Assembly (NCBI GenBank): GCA_033297205.1
Contig: MU859191.1
Location: 1-64,000 of the forward strand
Direction of reading: 5' to 3'
Source of the DNA: Pseudoneurospora amorphoporcata
Taxonomy: Eukaryota > Ascomycota > Sordariomycetes > Sordariales > Sordariaceae
Length of the DNA stretch: 64,000 nucleotides
A program made the position numbers and the translations under genes. The notes under the pieces are model-generated. The model searched no databases and was not told the origin of the DNA. It saw nothing but the letters and a program-made list of their open reading frames with translations. Positions 1-11,568 of this stretch are shown one piece after another. Each line of letters starts with the position of its first letter. Positions within the stretch are counted from its first letter, which is position 1.

Positions 1-315
1 GCTTCCGCTCCGCTCAGCTACAAGTGCATAGTTCACTGTAGCATCCCTATACTAGTACTATCATCATAGGCTAGTTAGGGCATTGCAGCAAACAACCTTA
101 ATCGATCATTCTGGTATTGTTACGGAATGCACTCGGGTGCCTCTTTCGGAACAACTATATAAGACCACTTAAGCGACCGAATTGCCAGCTTCAGTTACTT
201 GTATCCTTTTGTAGGAATATAGCCTGGTTAGCGTAGTAGTCTGCCACCGCCGTGACAGGTATTAGCGTCTACGTACCGCTCTGCTGTCCCCTTACAATAT
301 ATTACTATTTTCTTA
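1..315. other. AT-rich flank of transposon relic, no gene
   Basis: No coding frame is recognisable. From about base 300 the sequence becomes strongly A+T rich and rich in TpA. It probably holds the more degraded upstream part of the mariner-type relic that starts to be readable at about 316, but I could not find the transposase N-terminus or an inverted repeat here. Confidence 0.4.
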
Positions 316-826
316 GGAGAAAACCCTAACGATATAGTTAAAATTTATTAGAGAGTTAATGGTTAGATATTTTAGGGTTATTTTATTAGCAGCGTTAAAG
401 GGCCTTACTTAGTTTAGGATAAAAATTAGGAGAAGATTAATTTTATTAATTATTAAAAGTATATATTGCCGTTACTATATTTTTTCTAGTTCGCGGATTG
501 TAACCGGATTGTATAGTAAGATAATGTGCTCGTTTATACTTTTTATATAACGAAAGCAGTGTTTAATATGTTGTTCCCTATAGATAAATAAATTACGTAG
601 TTAGTTTACTCGCTTAATTTTAATCCTATTGAGTATATTTGGATTTAGATAAAATATTAGATTGAGCGTAATTACTTTATTAGACCGATTAAGAATGCCT
701 TTAAAACGGTTATTAATAAAATATAGGTTTTTTTGCCTAGAGTTGTATATAAAGAAATTTGTGCACTCTATGCCCAAGCGGTTACGTTTTGTTATCGCTG
801 CTAATGGCGGATATATTAGATACTAA
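316..826 (+). mobile_element. RIP-degraded Tc1/mariner transposase remnant (C-terminal half)
   Basis: One frame reads as the C-terminal part of a Tc1/mariner DDE transposase with in-frame stops. At 520 the reading DNVLVYT corresponds to the family motif DNAPVHT. At 607 YSLNFNPIE corresponds to YSPDLNPIE and is followed by YIWI. After a one-base frame change between about 725 and 760, the frame at 770 reads SMPKRL, then A-N-G-G and Y-I-R-Y, then a stop at 824-826. This is the usual Tc1 end (SMPRRL...GGHTKY). The substitutions away from the family consensus are what C-to-T or G-to-A would give (P to L, A to V, H to Y, D to N, L to F, and TAG/TAA where W or Q is expected). The second catalytic Asp (520) and the final Glu (631) are still encoded. 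The element cannot make a protein. The 5' half and inverted repeats were not found. Confidence 0.85.
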
Positions 827-3800
827 TTTGTAATATTTGAAACCCTATCTTTTGCGCCTTTTTTCTCCTGTTTTTAATGTCGATTAATATATAATAGTGT
901 TCATAGTATGTTAGTTTAGTTAGAAATCAATAGATATTACTAGCTTTGCTCTCCTATTTTCCCCCACTATTTTTACCTAACTAACAAATAAACCAGGGTT
1001 GGATTATATATGTGAAAAGTTAGTAAGCAAACTCCAATATCGAACGTGGGAATAGGATTCAATAGAAGAGAAAGGATCTAGGATAGTGCCGTCGCCTCTT
1101 TCCTTCGCCGCCACCTTCGCTCCAGCCGTACGGTTCGATAGCCTGAGGAAAAAAAAAAAGCTCATGGTGATACTATTATGGATTTCTAGTGAATGAAAAA
1201 TCGAAGAGGGGCTTCGGAGTGAAGACCGCAAGTGTGTCACCGGTGAGCAAGAGAGGTACGAATCGGGGAAGAGAAGGTAAGAACCGCACGCCAATGAGAA
1301 TCAATCGAAGCTGAGGAAGAATTCACTCAAAAACAGGCTTTGGCGATGGAGGACGGAAACATTTTCTCGGTTTAGAATTCTTTGGGAGAGGGGGTGGAAG
1401 GTATGAAGAAGAAAGTTTAAAGACTGTAATAGCAGCAAAGTAACTTGGTTTTGGCCGAAAAGCATGCGGGAACAGCAGGTCACTCGCTGTTTCTCTGTCT
1501 GTGTAAGTGTCCTCCAAGAGGTCGTCGTGCATCGGTCCAACTTGAATGGACGTCCATTTAAGTGTTCCTTGACCGAGCCTAAACTGACGAATACGGAGAC
1601 GGAGACTCGGGAGTGTCATCCTATCTTGTAGATCTTCGCGTCCTTCTTGTGCTTCCCTCATGTTTCTATCCGCTCTTCTGTGATCATCCGCCGCGCGCCT
1701 TGGGACTCATGACAGCAAGACGCAATGCAACGGAATACAAAAATGGAGCAAGTACGGGGAAGCTAAAGCAAGCAGCTCGCGAGCTTGTATATGTCTGCCT
1801 CCGGCGTCGTCGATCAAAGAAACCAAGCTAATCAAGAACTTTGCGTGGGAACCAAAATAAGTTTTGCAGTAGCAAGGAGTAGCTAGCAGCGTAGGCTGTA
1901 GGCAACGCAGGCCAGGCAAGGTGAGGGCGCAGTAGTTCGGCCAAAAAAAGAAGAAACAGAAGAAACAGAAGAAGCGAACGTTGTTGGCTGCAATGGATCC
2001 CATACCATCGGATAACTCTCTCGACGTCGGCACGAAACATGACAGGGCTTACTTGCAGCGACTGCCTAGGAACCGGCGGAGCAAAAGCGACGAAGCTTTT
2101 GTGAACCAGCCAACGGTTGTTCAAAGTGGGTGCTGAACGAGATATGGCTGCCCAGTGAGCCCATTTGATGCCCTACCAGCCGGCAGTGTTGATAAAATAC
2201 GCAGTCGTTGTCACTGGTCCAATTAATATGAGAGTGGTGGGGTTTCCTCTGCCCCTCCTTTCTGGGAGGACTGTCTTCGATGTGACTCTCTCTCCACCCG
2301 TTCAACCGTCCGCACGGCGTGGACTTCGCAGTTGAATCGAACCGGAGACGGAATCCGGGGTCTGACTAGAGACTAGTTGCTTCATGTGCTGCCTACTAGC
2401 TACTACAGTAGGTATAGAGAGCAGGTACATAGGAAGCTGTTTGGCGGGCGGGCTGCTGCGCACACGACATGTCCTCTCACACGTGTAGAAGGCATGAGGA
2501 GATGCAGCGATCATCTGTACTCCTTACATGAGATAGCACAAAATCAGAAACAATACTGTGTGGTTGGAAAAGGACTCTGCAAGTGATGATGCTCCCATTG
2601 GGAAGAGGATCGTGGTACATGACACTTTCATGTCTTTCTAGCTTCACAAAGTTTAGGCTCGTGTAGCTTAGCCCCGCCGAGCATGAGTGGTCCTCTGGAT
2701 CCGTCTCGATCCTTCACCGGGAGCGTCGAGTGTTACTCGATATATCGACTGAAGGTGCTGTGTATCCCAAGATTGCTGTCTATCGGGTTTCCCGCCGTGA
2801 AACGTGTGGTGGAATGGGATAGTGAAAGATTGTGATGTGGCTACCGGTCAAGAGGGATGCATAGAGCTTTGGGCCGATATAGAGATTGCAGGTGGGTGGT
2901 ATCGATCACAGAAAAGGCACGTAAAAGTGACCATAACCCGCATCCGGCAGCACCCAATTCCCACCCTTCATCGTTCGATGGTAAGCTATCCGGAACCCAG
3001 GGAAAGGGACTCGCGCGTTGCTTGGCTTGGAAGAAAGGAAGCACTCGTTCCTACAGGAAGGGGACCACTGCTCCTCAACCCAAATGGAACGGAGCGGAAA
3101 GGGCCTACCCCGAAACACCGCGTCGGCACGAGGGAAGTTCGAGATCGGTAGAATCAGGAACGCTCGCGACGATACAGTGACAACGTATCGATCGTCCGCA
3201 ACGGTGGTTGGCTTGGGTCTCGCTTACAACTTCTCGAGACAGGAGCATGTACATCGTGGTGGACTGATACTAATAGCTGGACAAGAGACGACGGGTGAAA
3301 AGAAGAAGCCGTACCTGACGAGCCGAGGTGCCCTGGTATACCGTGTTTGATGCCGTTGTTGCCAGAGGGTTATACATACGTAATCTTCCAACTTTCTTTG
3401 CAATTGCCCTGGCTTGCCGTTCTTTTGTTGTTGTTTTCTTTCCCCTCATTTTTTGGACGACTTGTTACATACCTGCTGTATCTTTTTCCCCTCTCTCAGC
3501 TAGCACCGTAGTATTGTTCAAGTTGATCAGTTCTCAGCCTCTGTTTGAGCCCTGTTCGCCTTGGTCAGATACATGAGAGTGACGGATCTAAAACATGAGT
3601 GAAAAAAGGAGACAGGCAGGTTCTGGGCAAGCTGGAGAAGGCCGTATCGGTGTTAGGCGAAGAGGGCCTGGACGCCTCGATCGACTAACAGGACCGAACA
3701 GGACTGGGACGAGACCACCGGCGTTTCCTGAATTGGGTAGTCTAGGCCTTCTTTTCGGGTCCCTAGTGTTCCCCAGTGTTTCTCCAGTGCGCGGCCAATG

Positions 3801-5075
3801 CCCAGTGAAGTTGTGAGGTCGAAAAGAGTCAAGTGAGAAGATGCAACCACCTTGCATGTTGCAGGCTGGGTCTGTAAAGTGTCAAGTCTTGAGTGGCTGT
3901 CGACGCTGAGTGTACCCCACCTGATGTTTCGTTTTGGCGGTGTTTGGGTCACCGGAGGAGCCAGAGGTACCCTACTGCGACGGCGGTACAGAAGGACCAG
4001 CGAGTAGGGTGTTTCCCGAGGACTTTGCGAAAAAAATGTCGCTGAGATGCCGTGGAGAGCGTTGGACTTGGCACATCCGAGACTCCGCTCTCGCCAGTGA
4101 AGCTCTGAATGGTCCGGCGGCCACCGGTCAGCGCGTCGACGAGAAACCGCAACACTTTGGCGTTCCATTCAGTGCCCAAGTTTCCCGAATCTTGGGGGTG
4201 CCATCAATGATCATGGCAGCATGGGGGACCAGGGACCGGGGGAAGGGGAGAGGAGGGAGAGAGGTGGGAGGCCGGGGCATTGGCAAGATGGGGACGATGG
4301 GGACGGGATGACAGGACCAAGACCTGCGGCAGCTACGTACTTGGTACCATGATCCATGGGTCCTCTCCATTCAGGTGCTGTGCCATCCCTAGTCTGCAGA
4401 CGGTACGGCGGTCAAGTCCAGAGAAAGCACCTCACCAACTCGTTTTCATTATCTAGGCAAATTGTTTGGTCGTTACATGCACATTGACTTGCCTCATGTG
4501 ACATGAGATACTTCCGAATCGCACGCTGGTCCGGCCTGGTTGCTTGTTGGACGGCCTGGCCAACTTGTACCGGCCGCCTGATCTAGGAAGGAATACAGGC
4601 ACAGTCACACAACACTGGGGTTGTTTGGGTGTATCAAAGGGCTGGTTTTAGGGTGGTCTTCCACTCTCGGCCCCGAAGGCAACAACGGGTAACGGGCGGG
4701 TATGCTTATTAGCCTCCCCTCTCCCCCCTGGCCGACTCAACCATCGACTGACAAGTGGCAACCGAAAGTGCCGCTGTGAATGACACTGTGAGACACCTCC
4801 CCGTAGGTAAGCGGAATCGCACATTTCAGCCCAAAAAGGCTGCTTTTCTTCTTATACTCGGGTCCGCCTCGACTTCACGCCCACCCATCCTGCCTTCTTT
4901 CTTCTTCGTCTCCTTATAAACAACGACCGAATTCGATGTGAAAGCCCAGCGCTTTCTGGTGTTCAACACTACAACACCTTGCACTCAACACAACAATACC
5001 AACAGCTTATCATCATCCAGACAAAAAGTGTCTGTCACCACAACCTATCAACAATATAACAGACCAATATTAGGC
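827..5075. other. Long stretch without a recognised gene
   Basis: The AT-rich island ends near 1000 and base composition returns to normal. The open frames in 1000-4300 are short, overlap on both strands and resemble no family I know. A purine-rich low-complexity run lies at about 4230-4310. The last 200 bases are CT-rich and form the probable promoter and leader of the gene starting at 5076. A non-coding RNA or a multi-exon gene with weak signals cannot be excluded. Confidence 0.4.
4915..4920 (+). promoter_or_regulatory. TATA-box candidate upstream of gene at 5076
   Basis: A TATAAA hexamer sits about 155 bases before the ATG at 5076. A C/T-rich tract precedes it and a CA-rich leader of the kind common in fungal 5' untranslated regions follows it. 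Position and context are the only evidence. Confidence 0.4.
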
Positions 5076-5609
5076 ATGGCGTCATCAACTACCGACTCGC
5101 GCCGCATGCCACGCAGAGATTCTTCGACGGCCCGTGGCACCCGAAGCCCCAGTCAGAGGCCAAGACTTCTTCGAGCATCAGCCACCGAGCCCGCTATCAC
5201 CACCTCCAATGCCAGCCGAGATGCGCTCGCCAACTCGTACTCGTCTCGCAGAGCAACCGAGCTCCTAAGGGTGGCTTACATCTCTGGCGGCTCATCCCCG
5301 GACGCCCTCACCAGAGCCACCTCCAGAGCTACCTCTCCCATCTCGACACGGCCATCATCTCCTCCGATGTACGATAGCTTGGGTCGCCACAGTGAGCTAT
5401 CCTCGTCTCCTATCAGCAACCCAGATGGCTTTGACGAGCTGCGTGATTCCTGTGAGTCGCTTGCTTCGGTCACCAGCGTTTTCCGGATTAGAGCTAACTC
5501 GTCGATAGACTCGCATTCGCACTCCCAGCGGTATTTTAGCTTTCCCAGCTTTGACTTGTATGAGCCGCCCCACCAAGAGGACAAGGAGGCGCACATGAAG
5601 TCTCCTTGA
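5076..5609 (+). CDS. Serine-rich hypothetical protein, 177 aa
   Basis: A single-exon frame of 177 residues starts at ATG 5076. An upstream in-frame GTG at 4938 would lengthen the frame but lies in what looks like the leader, so I chose the ATG. The protein is rich in Ser, Arg, Thr and Pro over residues 1-135, with many SP and RxxS sites that could be phosphorylated. An acidic stretch (GFDELRDSCESLASV) follows, and the protein ends with a short His/Ser and aromatic segment. There is no signal peptide or membrane segment. The composition suggests a largely disordered protein. I do not recognise the family. A TATA-like box and CA-rich leader, together with clean codon use, support a real gene. 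Confidence 0.6.
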   Translation: MASSTTDSRRMPRRDSSTARGTRSPSQRPRLLRASATEPAITTSNASRDALANSYSSRRATELLRVAYISGGSSPDALTRATSRATSPISTRPSSPPMYDSLGRHSELSSSPISNPDGFDELRDSCESLASVTSVFRIRANSSIDSHSHSQRYFSFPSFDLYEPPHQEDKEAHMKSP

Positions 5610-7216
5610 AAGGCGTGCTCGGTTTGGGGAGGAAAGCTGTTTTCGACTTTTTTTTTCAAGTTTGCGCGACTCGACAAGCAAGCCCGGACTTCCACTTTGG
5701 TCATCGGGCCGCTCACCAAGACGACGTCAACCCAAGAGGCCTCTCACTCGGGGAACAGTCGCACCGCCGTGCAGAAGCAATCGGCAGGCGCGATATTCCC
5801 AAGGAACAGGACCCTGGTGTCATTGGAACATGACACAAAAGCAGTCCACAATGAATGGGCGCAGGGAAATGGGCGAGGGACAGGCGGATTATCCCGGCGG
5901 TTTGGATTCCTTCAATCCTATGAATCCCAATTTTGAGGCATTCGGGGTGGGAAACGAACGGATGGCAACGCGAGGCACGCCGCTTCAGCACATTTCGTAG
6001 CTGGCGGGTGCTGCGTGCCCACCGGGTGGTTTCGGCGGAGTCTGTGAGAGCAGGAGATATTCCACGGGGGCAGGAGATGAGGAATGGGGAAGGAAGAGGC
6101 TGGTGATGATACTTAGCCGACCGAGCTGTTGGGCCACTCTGAGCTCCCTTGGTCGTGAGGACATCGCGGCCAGCAACTATGGCGCCAAGACACGCCTAGG
6201 TCTTTGTAACGCAGCCAACTGTTGAAGATGCGAGAGTGCCCCGAGGGGTGCCGTGTCCGGTTGGCGACGACAAGACTGTCTTGTGTACAACAAACATAAC
6301 AACATAGGATACCCTGTAGAACTGAAGAATGGAAGTGCAAACTGCAAACAATCCCGGCTCTTTCTGAAACCTTGGTACATGTCGTGAGATGAGATGGCGG
6401 TGAATCCAGCAGCAGTGCCAGTGTGAGAGACATGGGGGCTGGTTGTTCGTCTCATCTGCTAGTAAAAGCTTGTGTTGTCAGGCACTAGCCACACGTAGTT
6501 GGTAGACATTTGGAACATGGATGATGAGCTCTGGTGAGTCTGGTGTGAAATGCGTGATGTTGTTGAGTGGTGATGGCTTCGTATCCGATCGCCAAGTTGC
6601 AGTCGCCGGGGAATGCTTCATACAGAAAACAGCAGCGAAGTGGCCCTGCCATGATGAACAGGTGACAGGGCCATACATCGTGCGACTCTGGCAAGAACAC
6701 AGCCACATTCTACCAGAAGTGGGCGCAGTGATGGTTCTGCTGAAAATCGTTTTCTTTTATTCCCGGTGATGCTGATGGCGAATGGTGGTGATTTGAGAAA
6801 GGTAGGAATGAACGAGGGGTTCAGAACTTGGCAAGATCTCAAAGTGCCCTCTGGATGGAATGGAAGAAGTGGTTGATTGATGCACTGCACTCTGCAGTGA
6901 CGGAACTGAAGCAAAGTTCCCAGAGTCGTCAAGGGACCCAGCTGTGGACAAGAGTGGAGGCAGCAACTTGGCACCGATAAGCTTTATCAGCTGGTGACCC
7001 CCTGCTCGGCATTGAGCCCTAAGGTCCGAGAGGCCAATCAGGCCTGACTCTTGGCAAGCCCCACCACCACAGTTTTTCCGGACTACGCCCACACAACGGG
7101 ACAGACACAATTTCACCCTTCGAGGAGAGAAAACCAAACTCCGCGTCCCAGATTGCACGGTCTCCATCACCACCCCAAGCAGCACATTTTGTCCCTAGGC
7201 ACAGGTGCTCGTCAAG
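5610..7216. other. Spacer between gene at 5076 and rps1, no gene seen
   Basis: Only short overlapping frames are present. The last 200 bases are the promoter and leader of the eS1 gene and include one CCCTAA motif at 7017-7022. No coding region is convincing. Confidence 0.4.
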
Positions 7217-8458
7217 ATGGCTGTTGGCAAGTACGTTGTCACCCCGAAATGTTGCCAAAATCGATACCATGACGATGCGGGCGATGGATTGGAAATAATG
7301 AGCGGTCCGCGCAGCCGTCAGGCGGTCGCGAGGCGATGACGAGCTCCCGGTCGCGAATTACAGACAACATCGCCCGATGCGAATCGCGAAATCACAACCC
7401 ACAAGCAGCGCAGCGGCTAATCACTGGTGTTGGCGTGCAGGAACAAGAGATTGTCCAAGGGCAAGAAGGGTCTTAAGAAGAAGACCCAGGACCCCTTCGC
7501 CCGCAAGGACTGGTACGGCATCAAGGTGAGTTTCGACAAGAATCCCCGTCCCAAGACCAAACCAAAAGTGACAGCAGACTGACTGGTTCCCCATCTCTAG
7601 GCCCCTGCGCCTTTCAACGTCAGAGAGTAAGCCATCCGCCCGCCCTACATACATACCGATGTCTCTTCCAGATCCGCACACCCAACTCGACCAGATATCA
7701 ACAATCACACATCATATGCGAGAACGATATTCTAACTAGCTTGTTCAGTGTCGGCAAGACCCTGGTCAACCGCACCACCGGTCTCAAGAACGCCAACGAT
7801 GCTCTGAAGGGCCGCATTTTCGAGGTCTCTCTCGCCGACCTCCAGAAGGATGAGGACCACTCCTTCCGCAAGGTCAAGCTCCGTGTCGATGAGATCCAGG
7901 GCAAGAACTGCCTGACCAACTTCCACGGTCTCGACTTCACCTCCGACAAGCTCCGCTCGCTCGTCCGCAAGTGGCAGACTCTCATTGAGGCCAACATCAC
8001 CGTCAAGACCACCGACGACTACCTCCTCCGCCTCTTCGCCATTGCCTTCACCAAGCGCCGCCCCAACCAGATCAAGAAGACCACCTATGCTGCCTCTTCT
8101 CAGATCCGCGCCATCCGCCGCAAGATGACCGAGATCATCCAGCGCGAGGCTTCCAGCTGCACCCTCACCCAGCTCACCTCCAAGCTCATCCCCGAGGTCA
8201 TTGGCCGCGAGATTGAGAAGGCTACCCAGGGCATCTACCCCCTCCAGAACGTACGTTTTGCAACCGAACACTCAGAAAACGACACAGCCGATTTGCTAAC
8301 TTGATGTGCTACAGGTCCACATCCGCAAGGTCAAGCTGCTCAAGCAGCCCAAGTTCGACCTCGGCTCTCTGATGGCTCTCCACGGCGAGTCTGGCTCCGA
8401 CGAGGCTGGCCAGAAGGTCGAGCGTGAGTTCAAGGAGACCGTTCTCGAGTCCGTATAA
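7217..8458 (+). CDS. rps1: 40S ribosomal protein eS1 (S3a/Rps1)
   Basis: This gene encodes a component of the small ribosomal subunit. The spliced product is 256 residues, the usual length for fungal eS1. Exons are 7217-7230, 7441-7525, 7601-7626, 7749-8250 and 8315-8458. All four introns have GT...AG ends (GTACGT, GTGAGT, GTAAGC, GTACGT donors). The first exon encodes only MAVGK up to a split codon. The lysine-rich N-terminus (NKRLSKGKKGLKKK) and the core segments DVGKTLVNRT, KKTTYAASSQIRAIRRKM and HIRKVKLLKQPKFDL are characteristic of the family. Short 5' exons and a 210-nt first intron are typical for fungal ribosomal protein genes. Codon use is strongly biased to C-ending codons, as expected for a highly expressed gene. 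Confidence 0.96.
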
Positions 8459-9786
8459 AGGGTTGTCGATACTGGGGAATGAACGCACTGGGCATGGGTT
8501 TCACTCGGGCAATACCTCTCTAGGGCTTTGGTCTTGCTTCTTCGTTGCATTGGCATGGTATCATGGTATTAGTCAAGGTAACGAATACCCTCCCGACAAT
8601 GAGAAAACGGGAATCAAAAAACGATCACAAATGACCAAAAAGTCGAGCGGTGGTTGAAAATGTCGTTTTTAGAGACGGGGTGACACTCAGCTCAGCGAAT
8701 TCTACGCGGTTTGGGAGACCTTGCCTGGATATGCGGAAGCACTGTGTAACCGTCGTTGACTTGGGTTTGTGGGCGTTTAGGGATCTGAATTTCAGCTACG
8801 AGGAATCGTCATGAGAAGCAGCCGGAGTCCCATATACTCATGATTTCCGTCGGTTGGCCATGAGAAGAAAGGGATGCACAAGCCGTGGTTGACGGGTGTC
8901 CGAGCAAGTAGTCCATCCAGCAGCAGCTTCATGTAGGGCGGGTGGGCGGTTCAAGTCAGCCACGCGCGTCCCTTGGTGCTTTGTAGTATCAGTGCGTCCA
9001 AAGCCAATCCCAACATTCTCAATATCCATGTTGCAACTTTGTGACTATAGCGGTATGTGGTCGTCTTTTCGGAAATGTGTCGTTGAAATCCAATCTCAAC
9101 CCCAGCCCTCTTTGAAGTCTTGTGGTGTAGGGTTGTGCATGAGTTGGGCCGTCAAGGTCAGTAGCCAATCCTCCTGCCCTCGCAACTTTATGTTCTTACA
9201 TAAGGAAACGTCATATGAGGGTGCATGTGCACTCAAAGCGGCAGCTTGTCGCCAGCCCAGTTTACCTACGGGGCGATTACGCACCTCTGCGCACCTCAGT
9301 TTCGGGGGAACCAGCAACCCAAGATTTGCAAACGCAAACCTAACAACAAAAACCTCAAAAGCTCGTAGACGACACCAGGGATTCTGATCTGGGATCAAGA
9401 CGTACCTTACAGTGTAGCATTGCAGGGTTGGAGAGCATCACGACTTTGTTTTCACCTTTCTCTTCGCACCCGAACGACGGGATTTACACGTGCAATTATA
9501 CCTTCCTTGGCTTGCGCCAGTTCACCTTCGATACCTAAGCCCACCAACGACCCCTCCAAACCTGTCAACTGTCAACCTCCAACCTTTACATACAGGCTCC
9601 CCGCAATCTCTACCTGCCCTAACGACCCAGCAACACCACTTCATCATCTCGAAACGACCATACCTCATTTCAACATCTGCAATCAGGTCAATCTAGACCG
9701 GAGCTAGGATAGACAACGGACGACCAGCTCACCTAAACCTCCTCTCGTTCGATCCACTTGGCCCCGTGGGCTCCCCGTCCAGCCAG
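8459..9786. other. Spacer between rps1 and Rab18-like gene
   Basis: The frames here are short and show no family resemblance. The region holds the 3' end of rps1 and, from about 9500, a CA/CT-rich leader of the Rab gene. Confidence 0.4.
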
Positions 9787-11059
9787 ATGGCTTCGGATGA
9801 CGCCCTACCTACGCTCAAGATCCTATTGATCGGGCCATCAGGTGCTGGAAAGTCGGCATGTAAGTTGCGATTTCGGATGTTTAAAGTCTCAAACATATGT
9901 CCCATTCTCCCCTCCAAAAGCTGTGTCGGAGCTGGCCAACGTCACTTGGTGGGCATGAGAAGTCCGGCCTTCACATTCAATGGAAGAGCTGCAAACAACA
10001 CAAGCATCATGTTCTTTGATGTCATCAAGAGCTTGCGAAACATACCTTATACATCACCGAATATGACTATTTGCGCACTACAGTCTCTGACATTTTCCCA
10101 GTACTTATGCGATATTGTGATGATGAATTCGATCCCGATACGGCGGCTGCAACTATTGGTATCGACTTCAAGGTGAGCTACTGCTCTTCCATTTCCTCAT
10201 AACACTCGTTTTCCATTCAACTATCCCAAAATCGAAATTACCGGAGGGTCATGATGAATCATGAGATCTCACATCATCACCACAAATGAACCTTCTTCAA
10301 CACTTCATCATCGGGGATGCACATGGCAACGTATACTAACACGATCATTACTCTAGATCAAGAGACTTGCGGTCCGTGGCAAGCCATATCGGTTGACTTT
10401 GTTTGACACGGTGAGCAACAACACTCCTTCCCTCAAACTTCATGTTCACAACGCCCACCCTAAAGCCATTCATGTTATACGCTGTCACTGAGCTTGCTAA
10501 TAACAAGTGAGTCACTGTTACTCCGTTGATGACAAGGCCGGACAGGAAAGATTTCGAACTCTTTCAACCAGCTTCTACCGTGGTGCCCATGGCGTTATTC
10601 TTGTCTACGACATTTCCAACAGAGCAAGTTTCATGTCTATGGAACGATGGTTTGACGAAGCCAAAGCCAACACCGTAGAGGATGTGGCTCTGTACCTGGT
10701 AAGATTTTTCCCGACATCATGAATGTCAAGAGTCACATATGTCCCCGGGGTGAAGGGAGTCACGGGTCATTACTAACACAGCAGCACCCTAGGTCGGAGC
10801 AAAACTTGACAAAGCATCTCGCAGCCGAGAAGTTACACAAGAAGAAGGACTAGCACTAGCAGAACAACACGGCGCCAGCTTCTGCGAGGCAAGCTCCAAG
10901 ACCAGCGAGAACGTCCGCCGCCCGTTTGTGGAGATCGTAAACCAGATCGTGCAGACACCAGGCCTGCTCACCAACGCCACGGCAAAACGGCGATCCGGGA
11001 CGGTTGTGGTTGACAGCACCACCAACAACGGCTACTTCTTACCGAATTGCGCGTGCTAA
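9787..11059 (+). CDS. Rab-family small GTPase, Rab18-like
   Basis: This is a vesicle-trafficking GTPase of 208 residues. Exons are 9787-9859, 10102-10172, 10357-10410, 10537-10698 and 10793-11059; all introns are GT...AG. The P-loop is GPSGAGKS near residue 15. Switch I contains TIGIDFK, which follows an FDPDTAAA segment resembling Rab18. Switch II has DTAGQERFRTL, RabF motifs such as FYRGAHGVILVYDI are present, and a G5-type EASSK occurs near residue 155. The C-terminus ends Cys-Ala-Cys, a double geranylgeranylation signal. The G4 motif, normally NKxD, reads AKLD because the fifth exon begins VGAKLDK. Rab18 proteins act on lipid droplets and the ER; that role is inferred from the family. The gene is convergent with the hydrolase gene downstream. 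Confidence 0.85.
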
Positions 11060-11568
11060 TTGGGGACGCATTTCCCGCCCTCCGCGCCATCTCACGCAAT
11101 CCGGCTCGTCGGCAGCCGGAGTTGGTTACTCTGCTTGAACACACAAGACACAAGAAACGAGTCCTGATACCCCCTTCAGCCTATTCATGATTGGCTACGA
11201 AACGCATGTTTTGAAGCATTTCCTTATTTCTGCAAGCTTAGGAAAAATGTCAGCTGCTTATTCTGTCTATCGTCTTAGGTCTATGTCTAAATCTCATGCT
11301 CCTTCCCCGTCATCCTTGTTATATATCCTTTTGAAAGCATCATCTTGCGTTAATAGATTTCGTTGGTAGACCGGTATTCGTGGGCCAGAGGGCTCAGACG
11401 AGAAGACACTCAACCGCCGGTCAAGAGAGCGAAGGGATGTTCGGTACTTTTTGTCTGTTTCGTCTCTTTGTTGTCCCTCATGGTCATGTCATGTATGACG
11501 AGAATCTATCCATAGCTCCACGAATATCTCTAATACAACACCTTGACCTCCATTCCATAACGGGAGGT
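11060..11568. other. Shared 3' region of two convergent genes
   Basis: The 3' ends of the Rab gene (+) and the hydrolase gene (-) face each other here. No coding region was found. It should hold both transcription terminators. Confidence 0.4.

Noticed and set aside
3653..4168. 171-codon minus-strand frame
   Set aside because: Composition is uneven, it overlaps a 125-codon frame on the other strand, and nothing in it resembles a known protein.
7231..7440. Possible C/D-box snoRNA in rps1 intron 1
   Set aside because: A weak C-like box (ATGACGA) is present but no matching D box or terminal stem was found.
7732..8271. 179-codon Leu/Glu/Gly-rich frame opposite rps1
   Set aside because: It is antisense of the eS1 coding exon and arises from codon bias.
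8880..8965. tRNA-like B box (GGTTCAAGTC)
   Set aside because: The surrounding bases do not form a T-stem or an acceptor stem.
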